From Nymphaea colorata (lineage: Eukaryota; Streptophyta; Magnoliopsida; Nymphaeales; Nymphaeaceae): DNA of 64,000 nucleotides. Of the stretch, positions 21,453 through 31,724 are shown piece after piece. The notes under the pieces were generated by a model. That model searched no databases and was not told where the DNA came from. It saw nothing but the letters and a program-made list of their open reading frames with translations. The translations under genes and the position numbers were made by a program. How positions within the stretch are numbered: position 1 is the first letter of the stretch; each line of letters begins with the position of its first letter. The stretch is from positions 15,875,354 to 15,939,353 of the forward strand of contig NC_045142.1 of the NCBI RefSeq assembly GCF_008831285.2, read 5' to 3'.

Positions 21453-23330
21453 CTATCTGCTGTGATAGGTCTTCACGTCCAACGGGTAGCACTGCTTCAT
21501 GCAAAGCGCATACTCCCACGTTGGGTCTTGCTCGCCTATCCACTTTACTTGGTATTTCTTCGGCTCCCCTCGAGAGTTTGCTTTTTGCCGAAGAATCTTC
21601 TCCACCCGCCGATCTGTTGCTTGTTTGGTCGGCGATACTCGCTGCACGGTGAGGTCTCGTTCTGGGAGGCTTCTGTTAGAGTCTCCACCCTGTCTTTGTT
21701 GAAGAGTGGATACTACCACGGCCTTACCTTTATCCTTCCTTGTTGGGACGGTTGGGACCATGCAAGGGTGCCTCTCGTCCATGATACTTACACTGCGTAA
21801 GTGCGGCATCGGTACCATCTTTGATGCGCAGAGGAACTCCATGCCTAGAATCATCTGGAAATCATCTGTCTGAACCACCGAGAAGTTGGCCCTTCCCGAC
21901 CAACCCTCAATCTTCACAACTGCATCTCGGACTATGGCGTAGATCGGTCTTGCCTCTAAGTTCACTGCCTTCACGCGTGACTCCCCCTTTCCTCGGGTGA
22001 GGCCCAATCTCCCGACTTCCTCCTCCGAAATAAAATTGTGCATGGCTCCCGTGTCTACCATGGCGATGGTAGGTTTTCCGTTCACGAGAATCTCTATGCA
22101 CATGAGCTCCGTTGAAGGTGTCATTGTCACCTTCGTTTCCTCCTTTTTTGTCAAGGCGTGAAGAAGTTGAAGTGCCCTAATTCTGGGCTCTTCCACATCT
22201 CCACCTTGTAGCGCATTTGCAGATGACCTTGAAGTGCTTGCCTCTATAGCCCTCGCAGCATAGGCCTGCCCTGTTGGCCTTACTCGCTTTGGGCAGACGC
22301 GTGCCTCATGCCTTTCCCCACAAACCCAACAAGTTACTTCTCTTGGTGGCCCATTGTAATCCCTGTGAAAGAATTGCCTTCCCCCAGTTTGCCTCTGAAA
22401 TGACGATCCACTTCTGTCTCGTCGCTCCTCCTTACCGTTGTGGTCGGACTCCCTTGTAGGCTTGAAGGTCTCAGTGTAGCTTTTGCGTTGGGTATCTGCC
22501 AAGCGTTCGGCTGCCACATATGCTTGCTCCAAAGTCTTTGGGTCTGATCTCTCCACATCGGCTTGGGCCCAAGATTGGAGCCCTATGATGAACCAGTTAA
22601 GCTTATCCTTTTCTAGCATCTTAGGTACATCCAACATGAGCTTTTGATAGGCTCTAACATATTCCCGCAAGGAACCTGTCTGTCTCAGGTTCGCTACCAT
22701 CCGGTAAGTCTGTCTCTCGGCATCCACCGGCATGAAGTACCCCTTCAACTGTTTACGGAAGTCGTCAAAGGTAGCAATCATGCAATCGCCATTCTCAACG
22801 TCAAATATCTTCCGCCTCCACCAAGCTACAGCATCTCCCTCTAACAACATCGCTGTGGTCTTGATCTTCAAGTCCTCCTCTACTACGTTTTGCAAGTCCA
22901 GGTAGTAGTCCACTTGAAATAGAAAGTTGTCGATCGCCCTCGCATCCCGGCTACCACTGTACTTCGCCGGACGTTGAACGTCGACCCTACTGGTCCTCTC
23001 ATGACTACTGCTGGATGAGCTAATACGTAGCAGTCTCTGATTTGAAGCCCGAAGTTCAGCAACTTCGTCCTGCAAGGTCTTCACCAAGTCAGAGAGTGAA
23101 CGGTTCAAGGCCACTGACTCGGCCATTTGTTCCTGCATCAACTTCATCTCCTCCTTGAATCCCTCAAAGGTCTCGTTGGCAAAGCCGAGGGCTTCCTTAT
23201 GGGTGGCCACATCTACGACCAACCTATTCACTCTCTCTTTCAGGTTTCCCTGGCCATGGGCTGGGCTCGCCTCCTCTGGGCGGGCCGGCTCCTTGCCTTT
23301 GACACCTCGTAGATTGTATTGTGATGCCAT
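21453..23330 (-). CDS. gag-protease-chromodomain polyprotein, 625 residues, intact
   Basis: Structural polyprotein of a chromovirus-type element. I chose Met at 23330 (MASQYNLRG) because it is the first good ATG after the primer site; the longer frame to 23519 begins inside the LTR. In order: a coiled-coil region (about 31-102); a retrotransposon gag capsid core (about 130-280, with GDAVAWWRRK); a zinc knuckle CX2CX3HX4C at 334-346 (CWVCGERHEARVC); an aspartic protease with VDTGAMHNFI at about 425-434 and ILGM at 494-497; a basic linker; and a chromodomain at about 574-612 (RRVEKILRQK to KKYQVKWIGEQDPTWEY). The protease leads straight to the chromodomain, so RT, RNase H and integrase core are missing without loss of frame. 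Gag would form particles; the chromodomain could direct insertion to particular chromatin. The zinc-knuckle type hints at Galadriel-like relatives, with low certainty. Confidence 0.9.
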   Translation of the reverse strand: MASQYNLRGVKGKEPARPEEASPAHGQGNLKERVNRLVVDVATHKEALGFANETFEGFKEEMKLMQEQMAESVALNRSLSDLVKTLQDEVAELRASNQRLLRISSSSSSHERTSRVDVQRPAKYSGSRDARAIDNFLFQVDYYLDLQNVVEEDLKIKTTAMLLEGDAVAWWRRKIFDVENGDCMIATFDDFRKQLKGYFMPVDAERQTYRMVANLRQTGSLREYVRAYQKLMLDVPKMLEKDKLNWFIIGLQSWAQADVERSDPKTLEQAYVAAERLADTQRKSYTETFKPTRESDHNGKEERRDRSGSSFQRQTGGRQFFHRDYNGPPREVTCWVCGERHEARVCPKRVRPTGQAYAARAIEASTSRSSANALQGGDVEEPRIRALQLLHALTKKEETKVTMTPSTELMCIEILVNGKPTIAMVDTGAMHNFISEEEVGRLGLTRGKGESRVKAVNLEARPIYAIVRDAVVKIEGWSGRANFSVVQTDDFQMILGMEFLCASKMVPMPHLRSVSIMDERHPCMVPTVPTRKDKGKAVVVSTLQQRQGGDSNRSLPERDLTVQRVSPTKQATDRRVEKILRQKANSRGEPKKYQVKWIGEQDPTWEYALCMKQCYPLDVKTYHSR

Positions 23331-23407
23331 GACGTTCTCCTCAACAACAGCAAGTCGGCGCGATGATCTACACTGACTCTCCGATCGCTTCCCCAGATTG
23401 ACCTGAA

Positions 23408-23425
23408 TCTGGGCTTTAATACCAG
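23408..23425 (-). other. probable primer-binding site of the TR-GAG-like element
   Basis: On the element's strand the sequence next to the 5' LTR is ACTGGTATTAAAGCCC. TGGTATTAAAGCC differs from the initiator tRNA-Met site TGGTATCAGAGCC by two transitions. It may be a mutated iMet site or a match to another tRNA. Confidence 0.6.
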
Positions 23426-23426
23426 T

Positions 23427-23844
23427 TGTCACGGGCCGACTCCTTCGGCCCGTGCGGCGCGACAAACTCTCGCCAGTAAGCCGCAAGCCTTCACCTTCGT
23501 TCAAGTGGGCGCAGATCACTTGAACGCTTTCTCAAAAACAAAGACACAAAATACACAAGAGTGTCGAAAGAAAACTCGCAATATATTCACTTTAACAAGA
23601 TGAGTACATCACGAGGGAAGCAAGTAAGCTTTTCACTTTACTTACAAAGGTTGGCCGAAGCCGCTTACAAAGTTCCCAAGCCGACCAACCAAAGCTAGGA
23701 ACCCCAATCTATACAATAGCAAAGGACCTTGGGACGGTGCTCCTACACAGATGAACACTCAAGCTTACACCAAGGCTCAAACATACACAAAGGAAATCAA
23801 CAAAAACAAAAACAAAGACTGTACAACCCTGACACAGGGGAACA
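23427..23844 (-). repeat. 5' LTR of the TR-GAG-like element
   Basis: Plus-strand ends are TGTCACGGGC and GGGGAACA. It is followed at once by the GTGGC duplication. It would carry the promoter for the minus-strand transcript. Confidence 0.95.
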
Positions 23845-24108
23845 GTGGCAATAGGCATCACTATCATGCATTGGGCTGGCCTGACCAGCTGCAGGGGCTG
23901 GTCAGGCTCAAGCGGCTCCTCCTATCTGCATGGCTGGAGTATGCATGAATGTGCACTGATTTAGGCTGACCTCCTGAGAGTTTGTATGGTTGGGTGTGGG
24001 GCCCACATTAACTCCTTCCCCTTAGATGGTTCTTGTCTGCAAGATCAGCCAATTAGAAACCTATTAAGGAAAAAATCCTCATCTTTGCATGTTATTCCTA
24101 TTTCCTCG

Positions 24109-25100
24109 TCATCCCATTGGTCCAAGAGTAGGTGCAACAGAAGGCCCCCTCATCGGGCTTACTTTATTTTCATGATTTGGGTTGGTAATGGATTCATCCC
24201 ATTGAGCATCATCATCTTTAGATGAGGGTGAAATAAAGAAAGGTTTCAATCGAGAAATATGGAAGACCAGATGGACTTGTGCATTGTCAAGTAGGCCCAA
24301 CTGATAGGCTATCTTTCGTTTGAGTTCAAGGACTTTAAAATGACCAAGATAGTGAGGGAGAAGCTTAGAATAGGCTTGGCCAAGTAGGGTTTTTTGGTCT
24401 CTCATGAGTCTTTGGAGGAGTACCCAGTCACCCACTTTGAATGATCTTTCCTTTATGTTTTTGTTATGCTGTTGTTTCCTTCTATTTTGAGCTAATTGCA
24501 ATATTCTTTTTTACAATTCTTATTCTTTTTCAATTTTTTGTCCACATTGGGATCTTTCTGACACATTTTTTATATTGCAAAAAAGATGAAGTTGTGTAAC
24601 CATATACTACCTTAAAAGGGTCATATCAATGGTGCAGTGGTGACTTGAATTGTAGGACCACTTGCCCCAGAACAAATGTTTGGACCAACTTTTTGGCTGA
24701 GGATTTGCAAGGTGTCATAAGAAGGTCTCAAGTGTTTTGTTGACCACCTCAGTCTGGCCATCAGATGGTATGAAGGTCTCAAGTGTCCCATTGACCACCT
24801 CAGTCTGACCATCAGTTTGGGGATAGTATGCTGTATTGAAACATAGTTTTGTCCCCATCACTTTAAAGTACTCTTTTAAAAAGTTGCTTAGGAAGTGAGT
24901 TTCTCTATCATTGATTATGATTTTTAGGACCAAATGGAGCTTTCCTATATGCTCATGAAAAATTTCTACTACTGAAGGAGTAGAGAAGGTTCTACAAAAA
25001 AACAACAAAATGACCATATTTGGTCAGACAATCTACCACAACCAAATAGTCTATGTGCCTTTGGAATTGTATAAGGCCTCAATGAAATTTATGGATATGT
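24109..25100 (-). pseudogene. gypsy-3 integrase, broken
   Basis: The C-terminal GPY/F module is open at 24109-24501 (FKVGDWVLLQRLMRDQ, then HLVFHISRLKPFF). The catalytic-core end is at 24715-25017, with NDRETHFLSNF and AYYPQTDGQTEVVNGTLE. The codons around DGQTEVVN are duplicated by a 51-bp tandem duplication (24721 and 24772). Frameshifts separate the pieces. Confidence 0.8.
24721..24822. repeat. 51-bp tandem duplication in gypsy-3 integrase
   Basis: The segment starting GAAGGTCTCAAGTGTTTTGT at 24721 recurs at 24772 with a few substitutions. Confidence 0.85.
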
Positions 25101-25218
25101 TCTCCTAAGCCTTGTCTGGCATGGGTAATGGGTTTAGATGACCCTAAGATGGATGCTCTCATATTTATTCTTTTGGCAAGGAGCCCAGACCACACATAGG
25201 TTACCTTTGCTTTCATGC

Positions 25219-25360
25219 CCTTCCAATAGAATAATTCCTTAAGTCTACATAGGATCTAATAGACACCTTCATGCCCGGATAGTAGAATGCCTTCCAATAG
25301 AATGATTCCTTAAATCTCTATAGGGTATTATGGCCACCTTCATGCCTGGATAATAGAGTG
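25219..25360. repeat. 71-bp tandem duplication in gypsy-3
   Basis: CCTTCCAATAGAATAATTCC at 25219 recurs 71 bases later at 25290. The match continues to the phrase ACCTTCATGCCcGGATA in both copies. Confidence 0.8.
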
Positions 25361-25649
25361 TCATAGAAATGATAGAAGAGATCTGGAATAAGTCCAAAAT
25401 GAATAGGCAGCCATGCTTTATTATTTTAATAAATAACCCCATTCCTAAGCGTATATGTAGGACAAGGAGTCTACAAGGAGGTTGGTGATAACACAGGATA
25501 TTTCTTCATCTAAGAATTAATCTTCTCTATTTTTGGCCATAGGTCAAAAGAAATTTGAGATAGTGTACATAGAACGGTTCCCTCCTATTGGTCCTCATCT
25601 TGCACTGAGATGACATCTACACAATGTTCTCTAGGATTTTTTGTATTGG

Positions 25650-26700
25650 ATTTTGAAATAGTCTATAATATTGGCTAACTACTTTCGCTGCATGGGGATG
25701 GTAATCTTCTACCAGGTAAGTTACTTCAAACTTTGACGATCAGTCTGAATAATTAATGTTTTCCTAAAATGTAGGGGCCCCATTTATCCAATGCAGTGAC
25801 TATGCCTAAAATCTCCTTATCATAGGTAGACAACAGCTTGACTCAGGAAGTAAGGGACTTGCTGATGAATGCTATAGGATGGCCCTCCCAGGTCAAACCT
25901 GCTCCAATGCCTATGTCACTGGCATCAGTCTTAATTACAATCTTTTTGGTGAAATCTGGCAAAGCGAATACTGGTGCACCCATCATGGCTTTCTTCAGTT
26001 GACTGAAAGTGTCAGTAGATTTTTTGGTCCATAAAAGAGTTTTTTTTTTTTTATTTTGTCAAAAGCTTGGGAAATGAGGTTGCAATGAGTTCATTGTGGT
26101 TGATGAACTTTCAATAATACCCAATGAGGCTATTGCTCCATGGCTTGAAGGTTCCCTAGATCAGCATTGACTTCTTTGAATATGATAATGTAGCCTAAGT
26201 AAGCCATCTTCTTGACTAAAAACACATTTTGACTTCTTTGAAAATAGGTGGTGTTCTTGGAGCATTTTCAAAACAATTTTCATATGGTCAAAGTGGTCAG
26301 ACTATGTTTTGGAATAAATTAAGAAAAATACTACGACAAATATATTGAAATACAGACGTAAAATATCATTCATGACCCTCTAAAATATTGCAGGGGTATT
26401 AGTCAACCCAAATGGCATGACAAAAAACTCATAGTTGACATCATGAGTTTGAAATATAGTTTTCTCTATATCTTGCTAGGTCATTTGGTTCCAGTGGTAA
26501 TTGGACCTCAGATCCAACTTTGTGAAAAAGAGAGCTCTAAGCAATCCGTCAAGCAACTCATCTATGATTGAGATTGGATGCTTATCCTTGATGGTGGAAT
26601 CATTCAAGGCTCAATATTCCATACAAAAGCTTCAAGATTTGTTCTTCTTCTTAACCAACAGTACTAGAAAAGAAAAGAGACTATAACATGGATGGATGAT
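25650..26700 (-). pseudogene. gypsy-3 reverse transcriptase and RNase H, broken
   Basis: RNase H keeps KTDASDIGIGAGLTWEGHPIA (about 25870-25950). RT keeps fragments equivalent to LDLRSNYHW and FVMPFGLTN near 26400-26520. Stops and indels are frequent, and the YxDD centre is not intact. Confidence 0.72.
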
Positions 26701-26899
26701 TTCAATCTCTATCATCTCCTTCATCACTCTCTCAATTTCATTTTTTTGGATGTAGGTAGATCTGTACGGTCTAACATTGACCATTTTGGCCCTATCCTTG
26801 ATAATAATGTGGTGCTTTGGGAGCGTGGAGGTGGTGGACCTTTAGGGTTTTAGGAAATGGACTGGCATTTACCCAACTCTTTTCAAATCTAGTGAAATG

Positions 26900-28556
26900 C
26901 CAGTTTATGCTAAAGAAAGTGTAAAAAATAAGCATTCTTGTCCTTCTATTTGCAAAATTTTGAAGGCTTATTTTGAAGAAATGTGTCTTGGTGGGTTTGG
27001 AACTTTTAAAATGGTGGTCTTACCTTCAATCAGGAAGGTCATGGTCATTTTGTTAAAGTCTCAAGTCACTTGACCTAAATTTTGAAGCAAGTGCATTCCC
27101 AAGACTACGTCAACTCCCTTGATTGACAACACATATAAGCAACTTCAAAACTAGCTTTTTGATCTGATGTTTGATATCTCGGCACATGAGGAGCAATAGA
27201 GTGTTATCCCATTGGCAACCACACATCAAAAGGTGGTTGTTCTTTCAAAGGATATCCTAGGGTTGTGCTACATCTTTATTGATAAAATTGTTTGTGGACC
27301 TTATGTGAACATGAGCACTCATCTCTTTGTTTCCTACCATACCCTTAACTCTCATGGAATTTGGGATGCCGTCCCTTGCACAAGTGTGATAAGAGACATT
27401 TATGGTTCCTTCATTTTCAAGTCCGTTGATAGTTGCCTTCACTTCAATGGACATTGGTTCTTTAGATGCTGTGGATTCTTATTCATCTGAGGTCTCTTCC
27501 TCATTATCAATTACTAAAAATACCTTCATGATTTTACACTTCTTTGTCAAAGGAAAGAGTGGCCTAGAAAAGGCCCCTCTTCCCTTTGTTGGTTGGTGAT
27601 CTACTCAATTGTAGGCACATTCGGTTTAAGTGGTTCCTTTTTATGGGGCTTGTTTTTTGTTGCAGTTGTGCTTGGAAGGGATGATGGGAGGAGGTTTGGA
27701 TGGGTTAGGTTTGTCATGCCTCTCTTGTATGGAGGCTTCCAGTATGCTCAAAGTTTCCTGTGTTTTCTTCGTTCACTTGGCCTATCCTCATGCACTCGGA
27801 TAGGAATTGCGGTTGGGCAGCCATGGCTTCAATTTTGATATCCTCATGTAGTCGTATAATAAAAGATCCCATCGTGGTCTTGCCAGGGACATCTTCAATT
27901 ATTATGCTCAAATCCCCAAATTTAGTAATGTATTCATTAAGGCTACCTGATTGTTTAAGGTTTTTGAGTTTTACCTCATAGTTTGTGAAGGTAGACTCCC
28001 CAAAATGGCTGATTCTTTCCTCAACTATTTCATCGATGTGAAAGACGAGTTGTTTTTGTTTTATCATCTATAACAATGCATGGCTTCACCTTCAAAATGT
28101 ACAGAAGCTATAGATACAAAGTATTCAGTGACTACTTATTGTCAATCAAAATACTACTTTGTTTTGAAAACCCAATTTGACACATGGTTTGGTCAATGCA
28201 ATCTAAACTCATGTCATTGGTTTGTGTGGTGAACGTAATCATGCCCAAAAGAGTGATAATGGTGGGAGGGTAGTGTGGGTCCTACATGATGCATGTAAAT
28301 GTGAATGAGGTGAATCCTTGTCTCTCTTTTCATGGTCTGTATGGTTCTGATGGAGCTGATCTATTTCCGCATTTTGTTGCTCAAGTTTATTCATGGCTCC
28401 CTCAAAGTTGACTGCCATGTTGTTCACTTGAGTGGCCATACCCTGGACAGACTCATGAAGGGTGGTCGCATCTCCTTGCATGGTGTTGATGTGGCCATTG
28501 ATGCCATTGACTTCCTCATCCATATTCTCTACACAATCAGTGTTGCGAGGTGTCAT
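26900..28556 (-). pseudogene. gypsy-3 gag and protease, broken
   Basis: Gag pieces are open at 28239-28556 (N-terminal region with coiled-coil character, HESVQGMATQVNNMAVNFEG) and at 27714-28067 (capsid end, QSGSLNEYITKFGDLS). The protease lies at about 26900-27450, where INDKEF-like and DPNGSHNFI-like motifs are too decayed to read as one frame. Confidence 0.6.
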
Positions 28557-28599
28557 GCAACTAGTGGCATTGATGCCAGAACTGGTGTGATCTATTCAT

Positions 28600-30267
28600 A
28601 AGTTCCTTAGTTGCACTCTATGTTAATAAAGTATATGCAAAAGTGTTCCATGTGGATAATTTTCAGAGCAAAGATTTCTAAATACAAGGCAACCCACCAA
28701 CTATCAAGGAAATGATACAATGCACGCTCTTTTGAAATGCAAGTCCTCAGTTGGCTAAATCATACGAGAAGAAGGGGAAAGCAAACTGGGAAGGAGAAAC
28801 ACAAGCAAGAAAGACAGATATTTGCATGGAAAGAGGAGGCTGGAGCTGGCTAGATAGACCGTGACCAAGGGCCGAGACTGGCAGTGCAGTCAGAGGCTGA
28901 GAGTCAAGGCTGTCTGGACAAACAGAGGTCGAGGGTCCAAACTAGCATGGTAGCCAGCAGCTAAAGGCCGAAGGAGACAGTGGATATGGAAGTCAGCAGC
29001 AATGGTGATCGGTGGTGGCAAAACCAAGGGCAACAAAGGGCAGAAAATCGGCTACAGAGGTTGTCGCGTTGTCGGCAGTATGTGGTGTTGTGGCAGGTCA
29101 GCGGCAGAAGTGGCAGGTGATAGAAGAGTGGTATAGAGAGAGATGGTCGCCCTACCTTGTGTTGGCCGGTCGAAAAGTTAGTAGTTGCGGTGGCTGGTCA
29201 AAGCTACAATAGTGGTGGAGCTATTCAGGGAGATCTTGCCACCGGTGAGGTGCCTATGGACCGCAATGGTGTAGCTTCCATCGGTTCACTAGAGAGCTTG
29301 TTGTAAGAGTGAGCTATCAGATTTGTTAGAATAGTGGCTCTTTCCTGTAGGAGAGCTCTACCAGTGGGTGATAGAGATGCTACTGGGGACTGATGGTGGC
29401 GGCAGCAATGGCTAGATGCTCTTGGGATTGGGTGCGATTGTCAGGTTCTAGTTACATTCTCTTTTACTCAGTCAACACAGTCCATGACACAAAACGAGAT
29501 GCATCAGCTCAGTCATACGTGCCTTCAAATACACATTAAAGAAGATAGAGAAAATTAGGTATGCAAATAGACATGATGCTCAGGTAGAGTTGAGGTGGCA
29601 TTGACCGGGTGTGGACCGTTGAGGCAGTGGCCTAGATGGAGGGTGTGAAGGATGACTAGGCACCAAGCTGGAGCCCGCCCAAGTTGTGGATTGGACATGG
29701 GCCAAAAAACTCGTAAAAATGATTGTCTACAAAAAAAATGAAAAATCTTTGAATTTGGCTCCAAAGTGTACAAAACAGAATTTTTGTTTCTACAGAGCGG
29801 AAACAAGGAGTTATTAAAAATCCAATCTCTTATTTTCTACAATTTAAACAATTCTGCAACTTTCAGGGCATTTTCTAGAAGTGTTTATAAAATTCTGTTT
29901 GAAAAATGACCCAAAAGTCCAATTTTAACTATTGAAATGGGTTTAGAAAGCTTCTATTCGGTTGTAGAGACAGAACTTCTCTGTTTTTGGTAGTTGTTAC
30001 ATAATAGGAAACTTTTTTGAACAGATTTTGCTTAAACAGCTTTTGGTCTTTGCTTAGAGATGATGGGAGATGCTTAGACTAAAAGTCAAAAGCTTCAACT
30101 ACATTTAACCTTCATAAAGCATTGTTCGATGGCAATGGCACCAAAAATTTGATGCACATTTTTCTTGAATATCTCTAGAAAATAACGAATTATTCAAAAG
30201 CAAATAGAGACGTGCATCAAAGTACAGATTCTAACTATTTGCCAAATTAGTGAGTATGCGTCGATCC
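28600..30267. other. intergenic, no gene recognised
   Basis: 28750-29450 is GC-richer and rich in GGC, GCAG and GGTG strings; its longest frame (29012-29212) has no recognisable domain. 29700-30200 is AT-rich. This may include the decayed right flank of gypsy-3, but no LTR pairing is visible. Confidence 0.4.
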
Positions 30268-31610
30268 ACAAGGAACAAGGCTTCATTTGAATTCCACTAA
30301 TACCAAGAATAAAAACTTTATAATCAATGGAACTGAGTGTTCACAAAGATGGAATCAAGTCGATACGTGAACCATGCAATCAAACTAGACTAACAAGAGG
30401 TGATCATCTATAGCTAAATCCTAAACTAATGTTAAATTCTATTTAGGCTTGAACTCCAACGTAGGAGCTTCAATCCCAAATTTGAAGCACTGAATCATAG
30501 TATGACCTAAAGACAAGATAAAGCAATAGTTAGGATAACTAATAAAGTGAATAAACCTATATAAACTATCAGGATACACACCGTTCCTTCTGAATACATA
30601 AAAAGTCATAAAGTGAACTCCAAGGCAAGGGCTCCAACTCGAAAAATTGATGCACCAAACCATAATAAAACCTCAAAACAAGATAAAATAATAGTCACAA
30701 TAAACTACTACAAGGTCTGATAACAAAATTAAATGATGATTAAAATACACCTAAAAAGACACTAACTTATGAAAACACCTTTAAACTGAAGTAAAGTCAT
30801 GCACATCAAAGGCCTAGCTCTCTGACCTACATGACAAAAGTGCAAAGTATTGCTAAAAATAACTAAAATTTCCCTCTAAATGCAATTTATAATTTTTAGG
30901 GCAGATTATGTAATTTGCCTAAAACAGAGGGTTAGAAGTGTGGAAAACCAGTGAGAAGGAATTTCTGTGAATGCTAAACTTTAGGAAACAGCTGCATTTT
31001 ACAGAACTTGAAAGTTCTAAAGATATTTGCAAGAACAAGAAAAATATAATTTTGTAATTTTCTGTAAACCACAGTGCAAAATGAGCATTAAGTCCATATT
31101 AAATGACATCAAATTTTCATCAAAATTGATTTGTATAAGACACATATTGACCTGGCTGCATTTAAAATTTCAACCTGAAAGTCCCTCATTTGCCGTATGG
31201 AAATATATTCTGAACTCAATGTAGCACTCTAGTTAAGCAGAGTTTTGCAAATAACATATTCAAATTAAAACCACATAATAAAGGCCCTAAAAATCTATGA
31301 TGAAACCAAATCATAATATAAAACCTACAACCAAAAATGTATTCTAAAGCATATGGATGCAAGAAAACATGACATATACATTAATATATCTAAGAAAATA
31401 TAACTAAGCAATATTAAAAGAGCAAAATTCTTCAGCTAAAATTACTGTGCACTGAATGTATTTATGAAATGCTTGATCCGTGATGTCAGAAGCACGTTGT
31501 GATATCTAAGTACGTTTGAGACATGGACTGCATGATAAAAATGCGTAATTGATACATAAAGTGTGCATGAAACATAGCATCCCACATGATATTAATATAA
31601 GGCATGTATG
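30268..31610. repeat. dispersed repeat A, copy 2, uninterrupted
   Basis: Full-length match to 3590-4575 joined to 11595-11880. It runs straight through the position where copia-1 sits in copy 1 (near 31320-31330, ATAATATAAAACCTAC). No coding capacity. Class unknown. Confidence 0.75.
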
Positions 31611-31724
31611 TGATCTAATTTTTTTACTGTAGTAGATTGATAGATATTTTTGAGTGTAGTGCATCATCAACCTTTATCTTGATTGCATTAGCATGCTTGA
31701 AATTTGTCCTGTTGACCATTTAGG

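Larger units (their letters stand above)
21000..23844 (-). mobile_element. non-autonomous gypsy-type LTR element with gag-protease-chromodomain ORF (TR-GAG-like)
   Basis: A complete 2.85-kb element on the minus strand. It is bounded by a perfect 5-bp duplication, GTGGC, at 20995-20999 and 23845-23849. Both LTRs are 418 bases and differ at only about 8 positions by eye. A purine tract (minus-strand GGGGGGAGCC) adjoins the 3' LTR. A primer site adjoins the 5' LTR. Between them is one uninterrupted reading frame and nothing else: no reverse transcriptase, RNase H or integrase. Plant elements with only gag have been described as TR-GAG. This one adds protease and an integrase-type C-terminal chromodomain. 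Mobilisation would depend on an autonomous chromovirus partner. Confidence 0.93.
24008..28580 (-). mobile_element. old Ty3/gypsy relic (gypsy-3), LTR limits not resolved
   Basis: Gypsy-order coding remains run right to left: gag, protease, RT, RNase H, integrase. A purine tract (minus-strand CTAAGGGGAAGGAGT) ends at about 24012. A degenerate primer site on the minus strand (TGGCATCAATGCC, 10 of 13 matches to the iMet site) lies at 28566-28578. A left LTR ending ...GGGCCCACA at about 24007 is therefore likely, but I find no matching copy to the right of 28580. The right LTR is lost or too decayed. The TR-GAG-like element lies close to, or within, the expected left LTR. Confidence 0.75.

Noticed and set aside
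23331-23519. Extra 63 codons upstream of the TR-GAG-like ORF
   Set aside because: They run through the primer site into the 5' LTR, so the Met at 23330 is the better start.
20995-23849. TR-GAG-like element as an autonomous retrotransposon
   Set aside because: No RT, RNase H or integrase core motif occurs anywhere between the LTRs.
28750-29450. GC-richer region as a gene
   Set aside because: The longest frame is 66 codons with no domain, and no splice-consistent coding run could be followed.
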